From contig WFRT01000290.1 in NCBI GenBank assembly GCA_015486445.1, positions 1-8,054 on the forward strand: DNA of 8,054 nt, read 5' to 3'. The notes beneath the pieces were generated by a model that searched no databases, was not told the DNA's origin, and saw only the letters and a program-made list of their open reading frames with translations. The position numbers were made by a program, and so were the translations under genes. The stretch comes from Pseudomonadota bacterium (lineage in GTDB: Bacteria; Desulfobacterota; Anaeroferrophillalia; Anaeroferrophillales; Tharpellaceae). Positions 1 through 6,150 of this stretch are shown here, piece by piece. The first letter of the stretch is position 1. Each line of letters begins with the position of its first letter.

Positions 1-106
1 GATTCGGGAGTCACCGGTCCAAGAGCATTGTCAGGCAGTCTCACCGGGCCGGGCTGGGGGCGGCAAACAGGAAATAAACAATAAACGGCAGAAAGGAGGG
101 CCGCAG

Positions 107-949
107 ATGCGCAGACACATTCTTGCAGGTTTTATTTTTTTGGGAGTGCTGCTGTTGCTGGCGGCGGCGGCTTCCGCCTTTACGGTAACGGTAGAGGACA
201 ACGTCCTGCTGCAGCGCTGGAGGAACAATGCGCCTAATCCCGGGGGCACTGCCCCGGAGGGCTGGTATGATTACATCGGCGGCGACGAATTTGACACCAG
301 TCGGGCGGAGATCACCTATGCCGGTGACGACGTGACCATCACGTTCTTTACCAACTTCTCCGGGTTGGCGGGGGATAGCTATGGCATAGATCGGGGTTGG
401 GATGATGACTATCTCTACCATGCCGCTGACCTGGCCCTGGACCTGGACGAGGACGGCTTCTTTGAAACCGGCATTGCCCTGGTGGGCCACTCGGCCCCGC
501 CCGGGGATCCGCGACATCCCGACGGCATCCCCGGGGCCGATACCACTTTATTCCCTGACCCGGGAGATTTTATCCTGGGCGGAATCTACAACGCAACCGG
601 CTGGTTTACCCCTGATGATATTCACCGGACCACCTCGTCGGTGGGCCAGAAATATGACCTCGGCGCGCCGAAGACCACGTACAGCTGGTTATACCAGGGA
701 ACGAAAATCGGTGACGCCGGGGTAGACTGGATGAAGGTGGGGGAGTCCTACGAGCTCGAGATCTTCCTTCGCGGGATCAATGACGGCGGCGAGTGGAATT
801 CCTTCGATTTCCTCTGGGGAACCGCCACCTGTGGCAACGATGTCATCGCCGGCCATGCTGCAGTTCCCGAGCCGGCTACTTTTGTCCTTTTCGGCCTCGG
901 TCTGCTGGGCCTGCTGGGCTACGGCTGGAAGCGCTCGCATAAGAGCTGA
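107..949 (+). CDS. PEP-CTERM sorting-domain exported protein
   Basis: A 280-residue exported protein of unknown biochemical role. Residues 1-24 form a classic signal peptide: basic MRRH, a Leu/Ala-rich core, and a likely cut after ASA before FTVTV. The C-terminus is a textbook PEP-CTERM tail: VPEP at 253-256, a hydrophobic Gly/Leu segment at about 257-273, then the basic end KRSHKS. In this family an exosortase cleaves at the PEP motif in the inner membrane, usually in bacteria that make extracellular polysaccharide. The middle is acidic and aromatic. It holds DLDEDGFFE (112-120), which resembles an EF-hand or dockerin calcium loop, and a CGNDVIAG stretch (242-249) just before the tail, a context common in PEP-CTERM proteins. 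The start is supported by AAAGGAGG at 92-99, 7 nt upstream of ATG. No exosortase or polysaccharide gene is visible here, so the sorting enzyme must be elsewhere. The sorting class is confident; the function is unknown. Confidence 0.93.
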   Translation: MRRHILAGFIFLGVLLLLAAAASAFTVTVEDNVLLQRWRNNAPNPGGTAPEGWYDYIGGDEFDTSRAEITYAGDDVTITFFTNFSGLAGDSYGIDRGWDDDYLYHAADLALDLDEDGFFETGIALVGHSAPPGDPRHPDGIPGADTTLFPDPGDFILGGIYNATGWFTPDDIHRTTSSVGQKYDLGAPKTTYSWLYQGTKIGDAGVDWMKVGESYELEIFLRGINDGGEWNSFDFLWGTATCGNDVIAGHAAVPEPATFVLFGLGLLGLLGYGWKRSHKS

Positions 950-978
950 ACTGGCTTTGACAAGGCTCTGTAGACAGC

Positions 979-1017
979 AAAAAAATCCCCCGGCCTTTTG
1001 ACCGGGGGATTTTTTTT
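979..1017 (+). terminator. Rho-independent terminator of the PEP-CTERM gene
   Basis: A 15-bp perfect stem (979-993 paired with 1002-1016) has an 8-nt loop and a core of CCCCCGG/CCGGGGG. It ends in a run of eight T on the + strand and lies 30 bp after the stop codon of the upstream gene. The A-run on the left side makes it usable on both strands, so it could also stop any read-through from the tRNA cluster on the minus strand. Confidence 0.93.
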
Positions 1018-1112
1018 GCCCTTTTCTCCTGCCGGGGGTCGCAGCCGCCGAGGAGGCGAGATGAATACCGGGTGTCCCCCGGTCAACCAACCGGCAACCG
1101 GCTGCAGAAACC

Positions 1113-1149
1113 AAAAAGCCCCTCAGCGAATTGACGCTGAGGGGCTTTT
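1113..1149 (-). terminator. Rho-independent terminator of the serS-tRNA cluster
   Basis: A 15-bp perfect stem (1114-1128 with 1135-1149, core GCCCCTCAGCG/CGCTGAGGGGC) has a 6-nt loop and five T on the minus strand. It begins 5 bp beyond the 3' CCA end of tRNA-Arg, where the end of the tRNA transcript is expected. Confidence 0.92.
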
Positions 1150-1154
1150 ATGAT

Positions 1155-1231
<77 letters not shown>

Positions 1232-1252
1232 TTGTCTGTCGGTTTGCGGCGG

Positions 1253-1345
1253 TGGCGGAGAGAGAGGGATTCGAACCCTCGATGCAGGTTTCCCCACATA
1301 CTCGCTTAGCAGGCGAGCGCCTTCAGCCGACTCGGCCATCTCTCC
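1253..1345 (-). tRNA. tRNA-Ser (anticodon GCU)
   Basis: A 93-nt class II tRNA on the minus strand. The acceptor GGAGAGA pairs with TCTCTCC, followed by discriminator G and an encoded CCA. The anticodon stem CTCGC/GCGAG encloses loop CTGCTAA, anticodon GCU, reading AGC/AGU. It has the long variable arm that SerRS recognises. It lies 21 bp upstream of tRNA-Arg and 107 bp downstream of tRNA-Ser(UGA); that larger gap contains a candidate promoter and GC-rich inverted repeats. Confidence 0.97.
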
Positions 1346-1396
1346 GGAAGGTTGAAATTTTCCCCGCTTTCCCGCTTCGAGCCGGGAAGAGAGGGT

Positions 1397-1425
1397 CGTT
1401 TACCAGATGGTGCGGCAAATGTCAA
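1397..1425 (-). promoter_or_regulatory. Candidate sigma70 promoter internal to the tRNA cluster
   Basis: On the minus strand there is a consensus -35 TTGACA (1420-1425), a 17-bp spacer, and TAAACG (1397-1402) as a weak -10. It lies in the gap between tRNA-Ser(UGA) and tRNA-Ser(GCU). It would let the last two tRNAs be transcribed independently of serS. The -35 and spacing are good; the -10 matches the consensus at only three positions. Confidence 0.5.
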
Positions 1426-1452
1426 GCCCGGGTCGGTCGGGCCCGGTGAAGA

Positions 1453-1538
1453 TGGCGGAGGGAGTAGGATTCGAACCCACGGAGCTTTCGCTCAACGGTT
1501 TTCAAGACCGCCGCCTTAAGCCACTCGGCCATCCCTCC
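1453..1538 (-). tRNA. tRNA-Ser (anticodon UGA)
   Basis: An 86-nt class II tRNA on the minus strand. The acceptor GGAGGGA pairs with TCCCTCC, followed by discriminator G and an encoded CCA. The anticodon loop CTTGAAA gives anticodon UGA, reading UCN codons, mainly UCA and UCG. The long variable arm folds as GAGC/GCTC with a GAAA loop. Its 5' end is only 8 bp after the serS stop codon, so it almost certainly shares a transcript with the enzyme that charges it and is released by RNase P. Confidence 0.97.
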
Positions 1539-1546
1539 CGGTTTCG

Positions 1547-2821
1547 TTATGCGCTAATCTTTTCCCGGCCGCCCAGGTAGGGACGCAGGGCTTCGGGAAT
1601 GATGATCTCGCCGTCTTCGGTCTGGCAGTTTTCCAGGATCGCCACCAGGGTCCGGCCGACGGCCAGGCCGGAGCCGTTCAGGGTGTGGACGAAACGGGTT
1701 TTGCCGCCGGCCTTGGGCCGGTAGCGGATGTTGGCCCGGCGGGCCTGGAAGTCCTCGAAGTTGGAGCAGGAGGAGATCTCGCGGTAGACCCCCTGGCCCG
1801 GCAGCCAGACCTCGATGTCGTAGGTTTTGGCCGCCGAGAAGCCGAGGTCGCCGGTGCAGAGGTTGACCACCCGGTAGTGGAGGTTGAGCTTCTGGAGGAC
1901 GGTTTCGGCGTTGTTGAGGAGCTTTTCCAGCTCCTCGTAGGAGCTTTCGGGCTCGGCGAACTTGACCAGTTCGACCTTGTTGAACTGGTGCTGGCGGATC
2001 AGGCCCCGGGTGTCGCGGCCGTAGGAGCCGGCCTCCTTGCGGAAGCACGGGGTGTAGGCGGCGAAGCAGCAGGGCAGCTCGCCCCGGCCGAGGATCTCGT
2101 TCTGGTAGATGTTGGTGACCGGGACCTCGGCCGTCGGGATCAGGTAGTAGTCGAGGCCCTCGAGCTTGAAGAGGTCGTCGGCGAACTTGGGCAGCTGCCC
2201 GGTGCCGGTCATCGAGGCCCGGTTGACGATAAAGGGCGGCAGGATTTCGGTGTAGCCGTGCGCGCCGGTATGGAGGTCGAGCATGAAGTTGATCAGGGCC
2301 CGTTCCAGCTTGGCGCCGAGATCGCGGTAGAGGGTGAACCGGGCCCCGGTAATCTTGGCGCCGCGCTCGAAATCGAGGATGTTGAGTTTCTCCCCGAGGT
2401 CCCAGTGGCTGGCCGGGGTGAAGGAGAAAGCGGGTTTTTCCCCCCATTCCCGGACGAAGCGGTTGTCCTCTTCGCTGCTGCCGACCGGGACGCTTGTATG
2501 CGGCAGGTTGGGGATCAGGTAGACGATTTCGTAAAGCTGGTTTTCGACCTCGGCGATTTCGGCGTCCAGTTCCTTGATGCGCCGGGAGATGTCGCGCATG
2601 GCGGCGATTTCGGCGCTGGCGTCGGCCTTGTCCCGCTTCATCCGGGCAATCTCCTCGGAACAGGTGTTGCGCCGGTTTTTCAGCCCCTCGACCTCGCCCA
2701 GCAGGGCCAGGCGGCGCTGGTCAAGAGCCTGGAAGGCGTCCAGATCGAGGGGGTTGTTGCGGGCCTTGAGCATGGTCCGGACGGCGTCGAGATTGTTGCG
2801 AATGTACTTGAGGTCGAGCAT
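1547..2821 (-). CDS. serS: Seryl-tRNA synthetase
   Basis: SerRS charges tRNA-Ser (and tRNA-Sec where present) with serine in the cytoplasm. With the ATG at 2821 the protein is 424 residues, the usual bacterial length. Residues 1-100 are the N-terminal arm, a charged antiparallel coiled coil (about 30-100) that grips the long variable arm of tRNA-Ser. The class II catalytic core follows: TAEVPVTN at 230-237 in the serine/ATP pocket, motif 2 beginning CFRKEAGSYGRDTRG at 259, and motif 3 TLNGSGLAVGRTLVAILEN at 380-398. The frame is open 21 codons further, to 2884, but that extension resembles no SerRS and would begin almost on the predicted transcription start. The chosen ATG begins the typical MLDLKYIRNN and has AGGAG at 2834-2838, 12 nt upstream, a slightly long spacing. 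Two tRNA-Ser genes follow on the same strand, the nearest after 8 bp. Confidence 0.98.
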   Translation of the reverse strand: MLDLKYIRNNLDAVRTMLKARNNPLDLDAFQALDQRRLALLGEVEGLKNRRNTCSEEIARMKRDKADASAEIAAMRDISRRIKELDAEIAEVENQLYEIVYLIPNLPHTSVPVGSSEEDNRFVREWGEKPAFSFTPASHWDLGEKLNILDFERGAKITGARFTLYRDLGAKLERALINFMLDLHTGAHGYTEILPPFIVNRASMTGTGQLPKFADDLFKLEGLDYYLIPTAEVPVTNIYQNEILGRGELPCCFAAYTPCFRKEAGSYGRDTRGLIRQHQFNKVELVKFAEPESSYEELEKLLNNAETVLQKLNLHYRVVNLCTGDLGFSAAKTYDIEVWLPGQGVYREISSCSNFEDFQARRANIRYRPKAGGKTRFVHTLNGSGLAVGRTLVAILENCQTEDGEIIIPEALRPYLGGREKISA

Positions 2822-2893
2822 GGTTGATGAAAACTCCTGGCTGCGGCAGTTGCGCCCCGGCTGCGGCCGGGACCGCCCCGTCATGGGGCCGCT

Positions 2894-2923
2894 GATATAC
2901 TATTTAGACACTCGTATTGTCAA
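2894..2923 (-). promoter_or_regulatory. Candidate sigma70 promoter of serS
   Basis: On the minus strand there is a consensus -35 TTGACA (2918-2923) and TATATC (2894-2899) as -10 with an 18-bp spacer; TAGTAT at 15 bp is an alternative. An A-tract lies just upstream of the -35. The predicted start near 2887 gives a leader of about 65 nt before the ATG at 2821. That leader has two GC-rich hairpins (GCCCC/GGGGC and CCCGGC/GCCGGG) but no T-box features or attenuator. Confidence 0.65.
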
Positions 2924-2930
2924 CTTTTTT

Positions 2931-3169
2931 GGTAACTATTCAGCCGAATACGGGGTCGGGCGTGGCTTTCCTTCGCTAAGCGTTAAGATTTCTGTTTTTC
3001 CAGCGCTCGCTTCGCCCGCATTGCAAAACTCGCTACGCTCAGACAGTTGCAATGCTTTATGGGCTCCCGCTCGCTGGGAAAAACGACGAAATCTTTCCGA
3101 AACCGCTCAGAAAAACCACCCCCGCCCCCTCCTGAAAGAGGGGAGATAAAATTTAGCCGAATAGTTACC
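2931..3169. repeat. 239-bp foldback (MITE/REP-like) palindromic element
   Basis: A non-coding stretch bounded by an 11-bp perfect terminal inverted repeat, GGTAACTATTC (2931-2941) and its complement (3159-3169). Inside are nested arms. A G-rich segment GTCGGGCGTGGC (2955-2966) resembles the complement of 3114-3127. AAGATTTC..GTTTTTCC.AGCG (2985-3005) mirrors 3072-3095. A perfect 9-bp stem, GCATTGCAA (3018-3026) with TTGCAATGC (3047-3055), encloses a 20-nt loop. The whole element could therefore fold into one long interrupted hairpin. The right arm also has a small extra hairpin (CCCCTC/GAGGGG, 3126-3143) lacking on the left. Six T flank each side, which could be a 6-bp target duplication but is low-complexity. 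No transposase gene is present, so it would be non-autonomous. It fills most of the 380 bp between glgP and serS. The family is not identified. Confidence 0.7.
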
Positions 3170-3201
3170 TTTTTTGATGGTTTCGCGGGGTTTTGCCACC
3201 T

Positions 3202-4941
3202 TTAGAAACGGTAGATGTTCATGTAGTATTCCATCAGCATCCGGTAGGTGTTGAAAAACGAGGCGTTGAAACTGATCGCCTGGCGCATGATCTCGATCCA
3301 GGCCGGGCGGTCCCGGTAGTAGGTCGGGACGATCCGGGTTTCGAGCTTGTTGTAAAGATCCTCGGCGTCGAGCGCGTTGGCCTCGGGGCTGGGCCCCTCC
3401 TTGCAGGTCGGCGGCGGGCCGATGGCCCAGCCGGTCTTGTTTTCGATCCAGCCCTCGATCCACCAGCCGTCGAGGACGCTGAAATTGGGTACCCCGTTGT
3501 GGGCCGCCTTCATGCCGCTGGTGCCCGAGGCCTCGAGCGGCCGGGCCGGGGTGTTGAGCCAGAGATCGACCCCGGCCGTGAGCAGGGCGCCCAGGCTGAT
3601 GTCATAGTTCTCCAGGTAGATGATCGTCACCGTCTCCTTAAGCTGCTGCCGGGCCCGGAAAATTTCGCGGATCAACTCCTTGCCGGGTTCGTCGTGGGGA
3701 TGGGCCTTGCCCGCCATGACGATCTGCAGGGGGCCCTGCTCGCGGGTGATATGGTCGAGCCGCTCGGGGTCGGAAAAGAGCAGGGTGGCCCGCTTGTAGG
3801 GGGTGGCCCGGCGGGCGAACCCCAGGGTCAGGACCTTGGGGTCGAAAGTCACCCGGCAGTGTTTTTCGATATATTGGAAAAGCCGGCGCTTGACCGCCTG
3901 GTGGGCTTCGAACAGTTCGATGTCGGGGATCGCGATGGCGTTGCGCAGCAAGGCGTTGTCGCGGCGCCAGTCGGGCAGGTAGCGGTCGTAGAGCTGCTGG
4001 AACTCCGGCGCCGTCCAGCTCGGGGAGTGGACCCCGTTGGTGACCGATTTGATCGGGTAGCCGGGAAACATCCAGCGGCTGACCAGCTGGTGGCACTTGG
4101 AGACCGCGTTGGTGTGGCGGCAGAGATTGAGTGCCAGGGTGGTGAGGTTGAGATTGTCGGCTCCGGCGAATCTCTGCAAAACCTCTATCGGGATGAAGTC
4201 GCCGAGCAACTCTTCCACCAGTCCGTAGTCGAAGCGGTCGTGCCCGGCCGGGACCGGGGTGTGGGTCGTGAAGACACATTGCCGGCGGACGCTTTCGCTG
4301 TCCCAGACCTTGTCCGGATCCCAGGTCTCCTCGATCGGCCGCCGGTAGCGGTTTAAAAGCTCCAGGGTGAGCAGGGCGGCATGACCCTCGTTGAGGTGGT
4401 AGTTGAGGATCTTCCGGTAGCCCAGGAAATTGACCAGGCGCCGGCCCCCGATTCCGAGGATGATCTCCTGGCTCAGCCGGTAACGCCGGTCGCCGCCGTA
4501 GAGGCGGGCCGTCAGGCGGCGGTCTTCGGGGGTGTTTTCCGGCAGGTCGCTGTCGAGAAAAAACACCGGCACCCGGCCGCCTTCGAGGCCCTCGACGAGA
4601 TAGAGCCAGGGGCGCAGGGCCACGGTCCGGCCGGCGATTTCGACGTTGATGGTGATTTCGCCAAGCTCGGTCAGCAGGTCGGCCGGGTTCCACTCCACCG
4701 CCTCCTCGGTCTGGTTGCCCTCGGCGTCAAGATGCTGGCGGAAGTAGCCTTCACGGTAGAGCAGGGTGACGGCGACGAAAGGCAGGTGGTGGTCGGCGGC
4801 GGCCTTGATCGTGTCGCCGGCCAGGACCCCGAGACCGCCGCTGTAGGTCGGCAGGTCGACGCGCAGGCCGATCTCCATGGAAAAATAGGCAATCCGCGGA
4901 GTTATGCCGTGAATAGTTGAATATATATCCTGGTTTTTCAT
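3202..4941 (-). CDS. glgP: Alpha-glucan (glycogen/maltodextrin) phosphorylase, short form
   Basis: A GT35 phosphorylase that releases glucose-1-phosphate from alpha-1,4-glucan ends using phosphate and pyridoxal phosphate. The protein is 579 residues, far shorter than the roughly 800-residue E. coli/muscle type. It matches the compact 'alpha-glucan family phosphorylase' subgroup, which lacks much of the N-terminal regulatory region. Visible landmarks are YSGGLGVLAGD (33-43), LNEGHA (183-188), FTTHTPVPAGHD (224-235), TNGVH (301-305), FARRATPYKRA (375-385), MAGKAHPHD (409-417), and EASGTSGMKAAHNG (470-483), where K478 is the PLP lysine. I chose the ATG at 4941 because CAGGA lies 4 nt upstream. 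The frame is open to an ATG at 4983, which has a poorer ribosome site and would add 14 residues. No clear own terminator follows; the palindromic element begins about 30 bp downstream. It is divergent from the flavoprotein gene, with no other glycogen gene in view. Substrate chain length cannot be read from the sequence. Confidence 0.95.
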   Translation of the reverse strand: MKNQDIYSTIHGITPRIAYFSMEIGLRVDLPTYSGGLGVLAGDTIKAAADHHLPFVAVTLLYREGYFRQHLDAEGNQTEEAVEWNPADLLTELGEITINVEIAGRTVALRPWLYLVEGLEGGRVPVFFLDSDLPENTPEDRRLTARLYGGDRRYRLSQEIILGIGGRRLVNFLGYRKILNYHLNEGHAALLTLELLNRYRRPIEETWDPDKVWDSESVRRQCVFTTHTPVPAGHDRFDYGLVEELLGDFIPIEVLQRFAGADNLNLTTLALNLCRHTNAVSKCHQLVSRWMFPGYPIKSVTNGVHSPSWTAPEFQQLYDRYLPDWRRDNALLRNAIAIPDIELFEAHQAVKRRLFQYIEKHCRVTFDPKVLTLGFARRATPYKRATLLFSDPERLDHITREQGPLQIVMAGKAHPHDEPGKELIREIFRARQQLKETVTIIYLENYDISLGALLTAGVDLWLNTPARPLEASGTSGMKAAHNGVPNFSVLDGWWIEGWIENKTGWAIGPPPTCKEGPSPEANALDAEDLYNKLETRIVPTYYRDRPAWIEIMRQAISFNASFFNTYRMLMEYYMNIYRF

Positions 4942-4990
4942 GTTTTCCTGTGCCCGTGTGGGGGAATTTTGGCGGTTGAACATTTTTCAC

Positions 4991-5020
4991 TTTACTTATA
5001 GTGTAAAAAAGCACTATAAG
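4991..5020 (+). promoter_or_regulatory. Candidate promoter of the flavoprotein gene
   Basis: TTTACT (4991-4996) and TATAAG (5015-5020) are separated by 18 bp on the + strand in the AT-rich part of the divergent intergenic region. This predicts a start near 5028 and a leader of nearly 120 nt. Neither hexamer is perfect. The -10 falls inside the right arm of the inverted repeat at 4995-5020, so a protein bound there would block it. Confidence 0.35.
4995..5020. promoter_or_regulatory. Perfect 9-bp inverted repeat, candidate operator
   Basis: CTTATAGTG and CACTATAAG are exact complements separated by 8 bp (TAAAAAAG). The repeat lies in the AT-rich island between the divergent glgP and flavoprotein genes, 53 bp upstream of the chosen glgP start. 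A dimeric regulator binding here could control both genes. No T-run or coding context suggests a terminator. The cognate regulator is unknown. Confidence 0.5.
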
Positions 5021-5145
5021 CCGGCGAAATGTCTTGAGTGATATCGTTCCCGTCCCCGGGGCGCCGCTGGTCCCGTACCCGGCCCGGGCGGGAAACAGCA
5101 AAAAACATAAAGGTTTTTGCCGGAAAAAGTAAAGGAAAATCTGTC

Positions 5146-6150
5146 TTGAAGGTTCCGACTCTTAAATTTGGGAACAAGCTTGTCGACACCCCGATTGTCC
5201 AGGGCGGCATGGCGGTCAAGGTTTCTACCTCGGAACTGGCCGTGGCCGTGGCCGAGCAGGGCGGGGTCGGCATTATCGGCGGCACCGGACTCAGCATGGA
5301 AGAGCTCCGTCAGCAGGTCCGCGAGGCGCGGGATGCGACCCGGGGGCTGCTGGGGGTCAATATCATGGTGGCGGCCCGGGAGTTCAAGGAAGCGGTAATG
5401 GTGGCCCTGAAGGAGAAGGTCGACGTCATCGTTGCCGGGGCCGGTTTTTCCCGGGATGTCTTTACCATCTGCCGGGAGTGGAAAACCCCGGTGATGACCA
5501 TGGTCTCCTCGGTCAAGGTGGCCCGGCTGGCCGAACGGCTCGGGGCCGCCGCGGTGATTGTCGAGGGCTGTGATGCCGGCGGTCACCTCGGCACCGAAGA
5601 GAAGACCGCGGCCCTGATGCCGGCGATCTGCGAGGCGGTATCGATCCCGGTGATCGCCGCCGGCGGTTTCGCGGATGGTGAGGATATCGGCCGGATGCTG
5701 GAACTCGGAGCCGCCGGGGTGCAGCTCGGCACCCGTTTTCTGCTCAGTGAAGAGTGCACCGTGCACAAGAACTTCAAAAATCTCCTGCTCAATGCCAAGG
5801 CCTCCGACCTGGTCCGGATCATCTCCCCGGTCGGTCTGCCGGCCAACGCCATCAATACCCCGCTGGTGCAGAAACACCTGGCCGGGGATCCTGTGATACG
5901 TTCGACGGACTGCAACCGCTGCCTCAAGCACTGCAACCACAGTTTCTGCATTCTCAAGGCCCTGCTGGCCGCTTCCCAGGACGGGGACTACGAGCGCGGG
6001 CTGTTTTTCACCGGCAAGCGCTATACCGACATCAAGTCGGTCGAGCCGGTGAAGAAAATTTTTGCCGATCTCCTGCAGGGCGCCCGCGATTATCTCAGCC
6101 AGCCCTCGGGCCCGGTTCCGGGAGCCGGTTCGCAGCCGACTCCGGGTTGA
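5146..6150 (+). CDS. Nitronate monooxygenase / FabK-like flavin oxidoreductase with C-terminal Cys cluster
   Basis: An FMN-dependent TIM-barrel protein of the 2-nitropropane dioxygenase/NMO family, which includes nitronate monooxygenases and the FabK enoyl-ACP reductases. With the TTG start it has 334 residues. Family marks are the N-terminal PIVQGGMAV, repeated barrel strands (GVGIIGG, VDVIVAGAG, AAVIVEG), the VEGCDAGGHLG motif with H147 at the expected catalytic position, IPVIAAGGFADG, and GVQLGTRFL, which binds the FMN phosphate. The C-terminus carries C256-X2-C259-X3-C263-X4-C268, suggestive of a metal or Fe-S site. The frame is open back to a GTG at 5038, but the first 36 codons resemble no family N-terminus. 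The TTG at 5146 has AAGGA at 5132-5136, 9 nt upstream, and gives the family-like start KVPTLKFGN. The true substrate (nitronate, enoyl thioester or other) cannot be decided. Its 3' end overlaps that of hflX on the other strand by 56 bp. Confidence 0.9.
   Translation: MKVPTLKFGNKLVDTPIVQGGMAVKVSTSELAVAVAEQGGVGIIGGTGLSMEELRQQVREARDATRGLLGVNIMVAAREFKEAVMVALKEKVDVIVAGAGFSRDVFTICREWKTPVMTMVSSVKVARLAERLGAAAVIVEGCDAGGHLGTEEKTAALMPAICEAVSIPVIAAGGFADGEDIGRMLELGAAGVQLGTRFLLSEECTVHKNFKNLLLNAKASDLVRIISPVGLPANAINTPLVQKHLAGDPVIRSTDCNRCLKHCNHSFCILKALLAASQDGDYERGLFFTGKRYTDIKSVEPVKKIFADLLQGARDYLSQPSGPVPGAGSQPTPG

Noticed and set aside
1061..1153. Small + strand ORF of 30 codons with GAGGAGG 4 nt upstream of ATG
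   Set aside because: It runs straight through the tRNA-cluster terminator hairpin and ends next to tRNA-Arg. The ribosome-site match is probably chance in GC-rich spacer.
1685..2827. Long open frame (380 codons) antisense to serS
   Set aside because: It is a shadow of high-GC third positions in serS. The translation is Val/Gly/Asp/Glu-rich with no domain, and serS itself is unambiguous.
2822..2890. T-box or other amino-acid attenuator in the serS leader
   Set aside because: The leader is only about 65 nt, with two short GC hairpins, no T-box sequence and no terminator T-run.
2574..3149. Plus-strand frame of 191 codons reaching into the palindromic element
   Set aside because: Most of it is antisense serS, and the remainder crosses the inverted repeats. 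There is no ribosome site or domain.
2931..3169. CRISPR array or origin iterons in the repeat-rich gap
   Set aside because: The repeats are inverted and nested, not direct and regularly spaced. There are no spacers, DnaA-box clusters or cas genes.
3193..4356. 387-codon open frame antisense to glgP
   Set aside because: Same composition artefact. The product is low-complexity Val/Gly/Asp text, and the glgP motifs on the other strand are intact.
5014..5940. 308-codon minus-strand frame opposite the flavoprotein gene
   Set aside because: His/Arg/Gly-rich translation without recognisable motifs, lying over a clear NMO-family gene.
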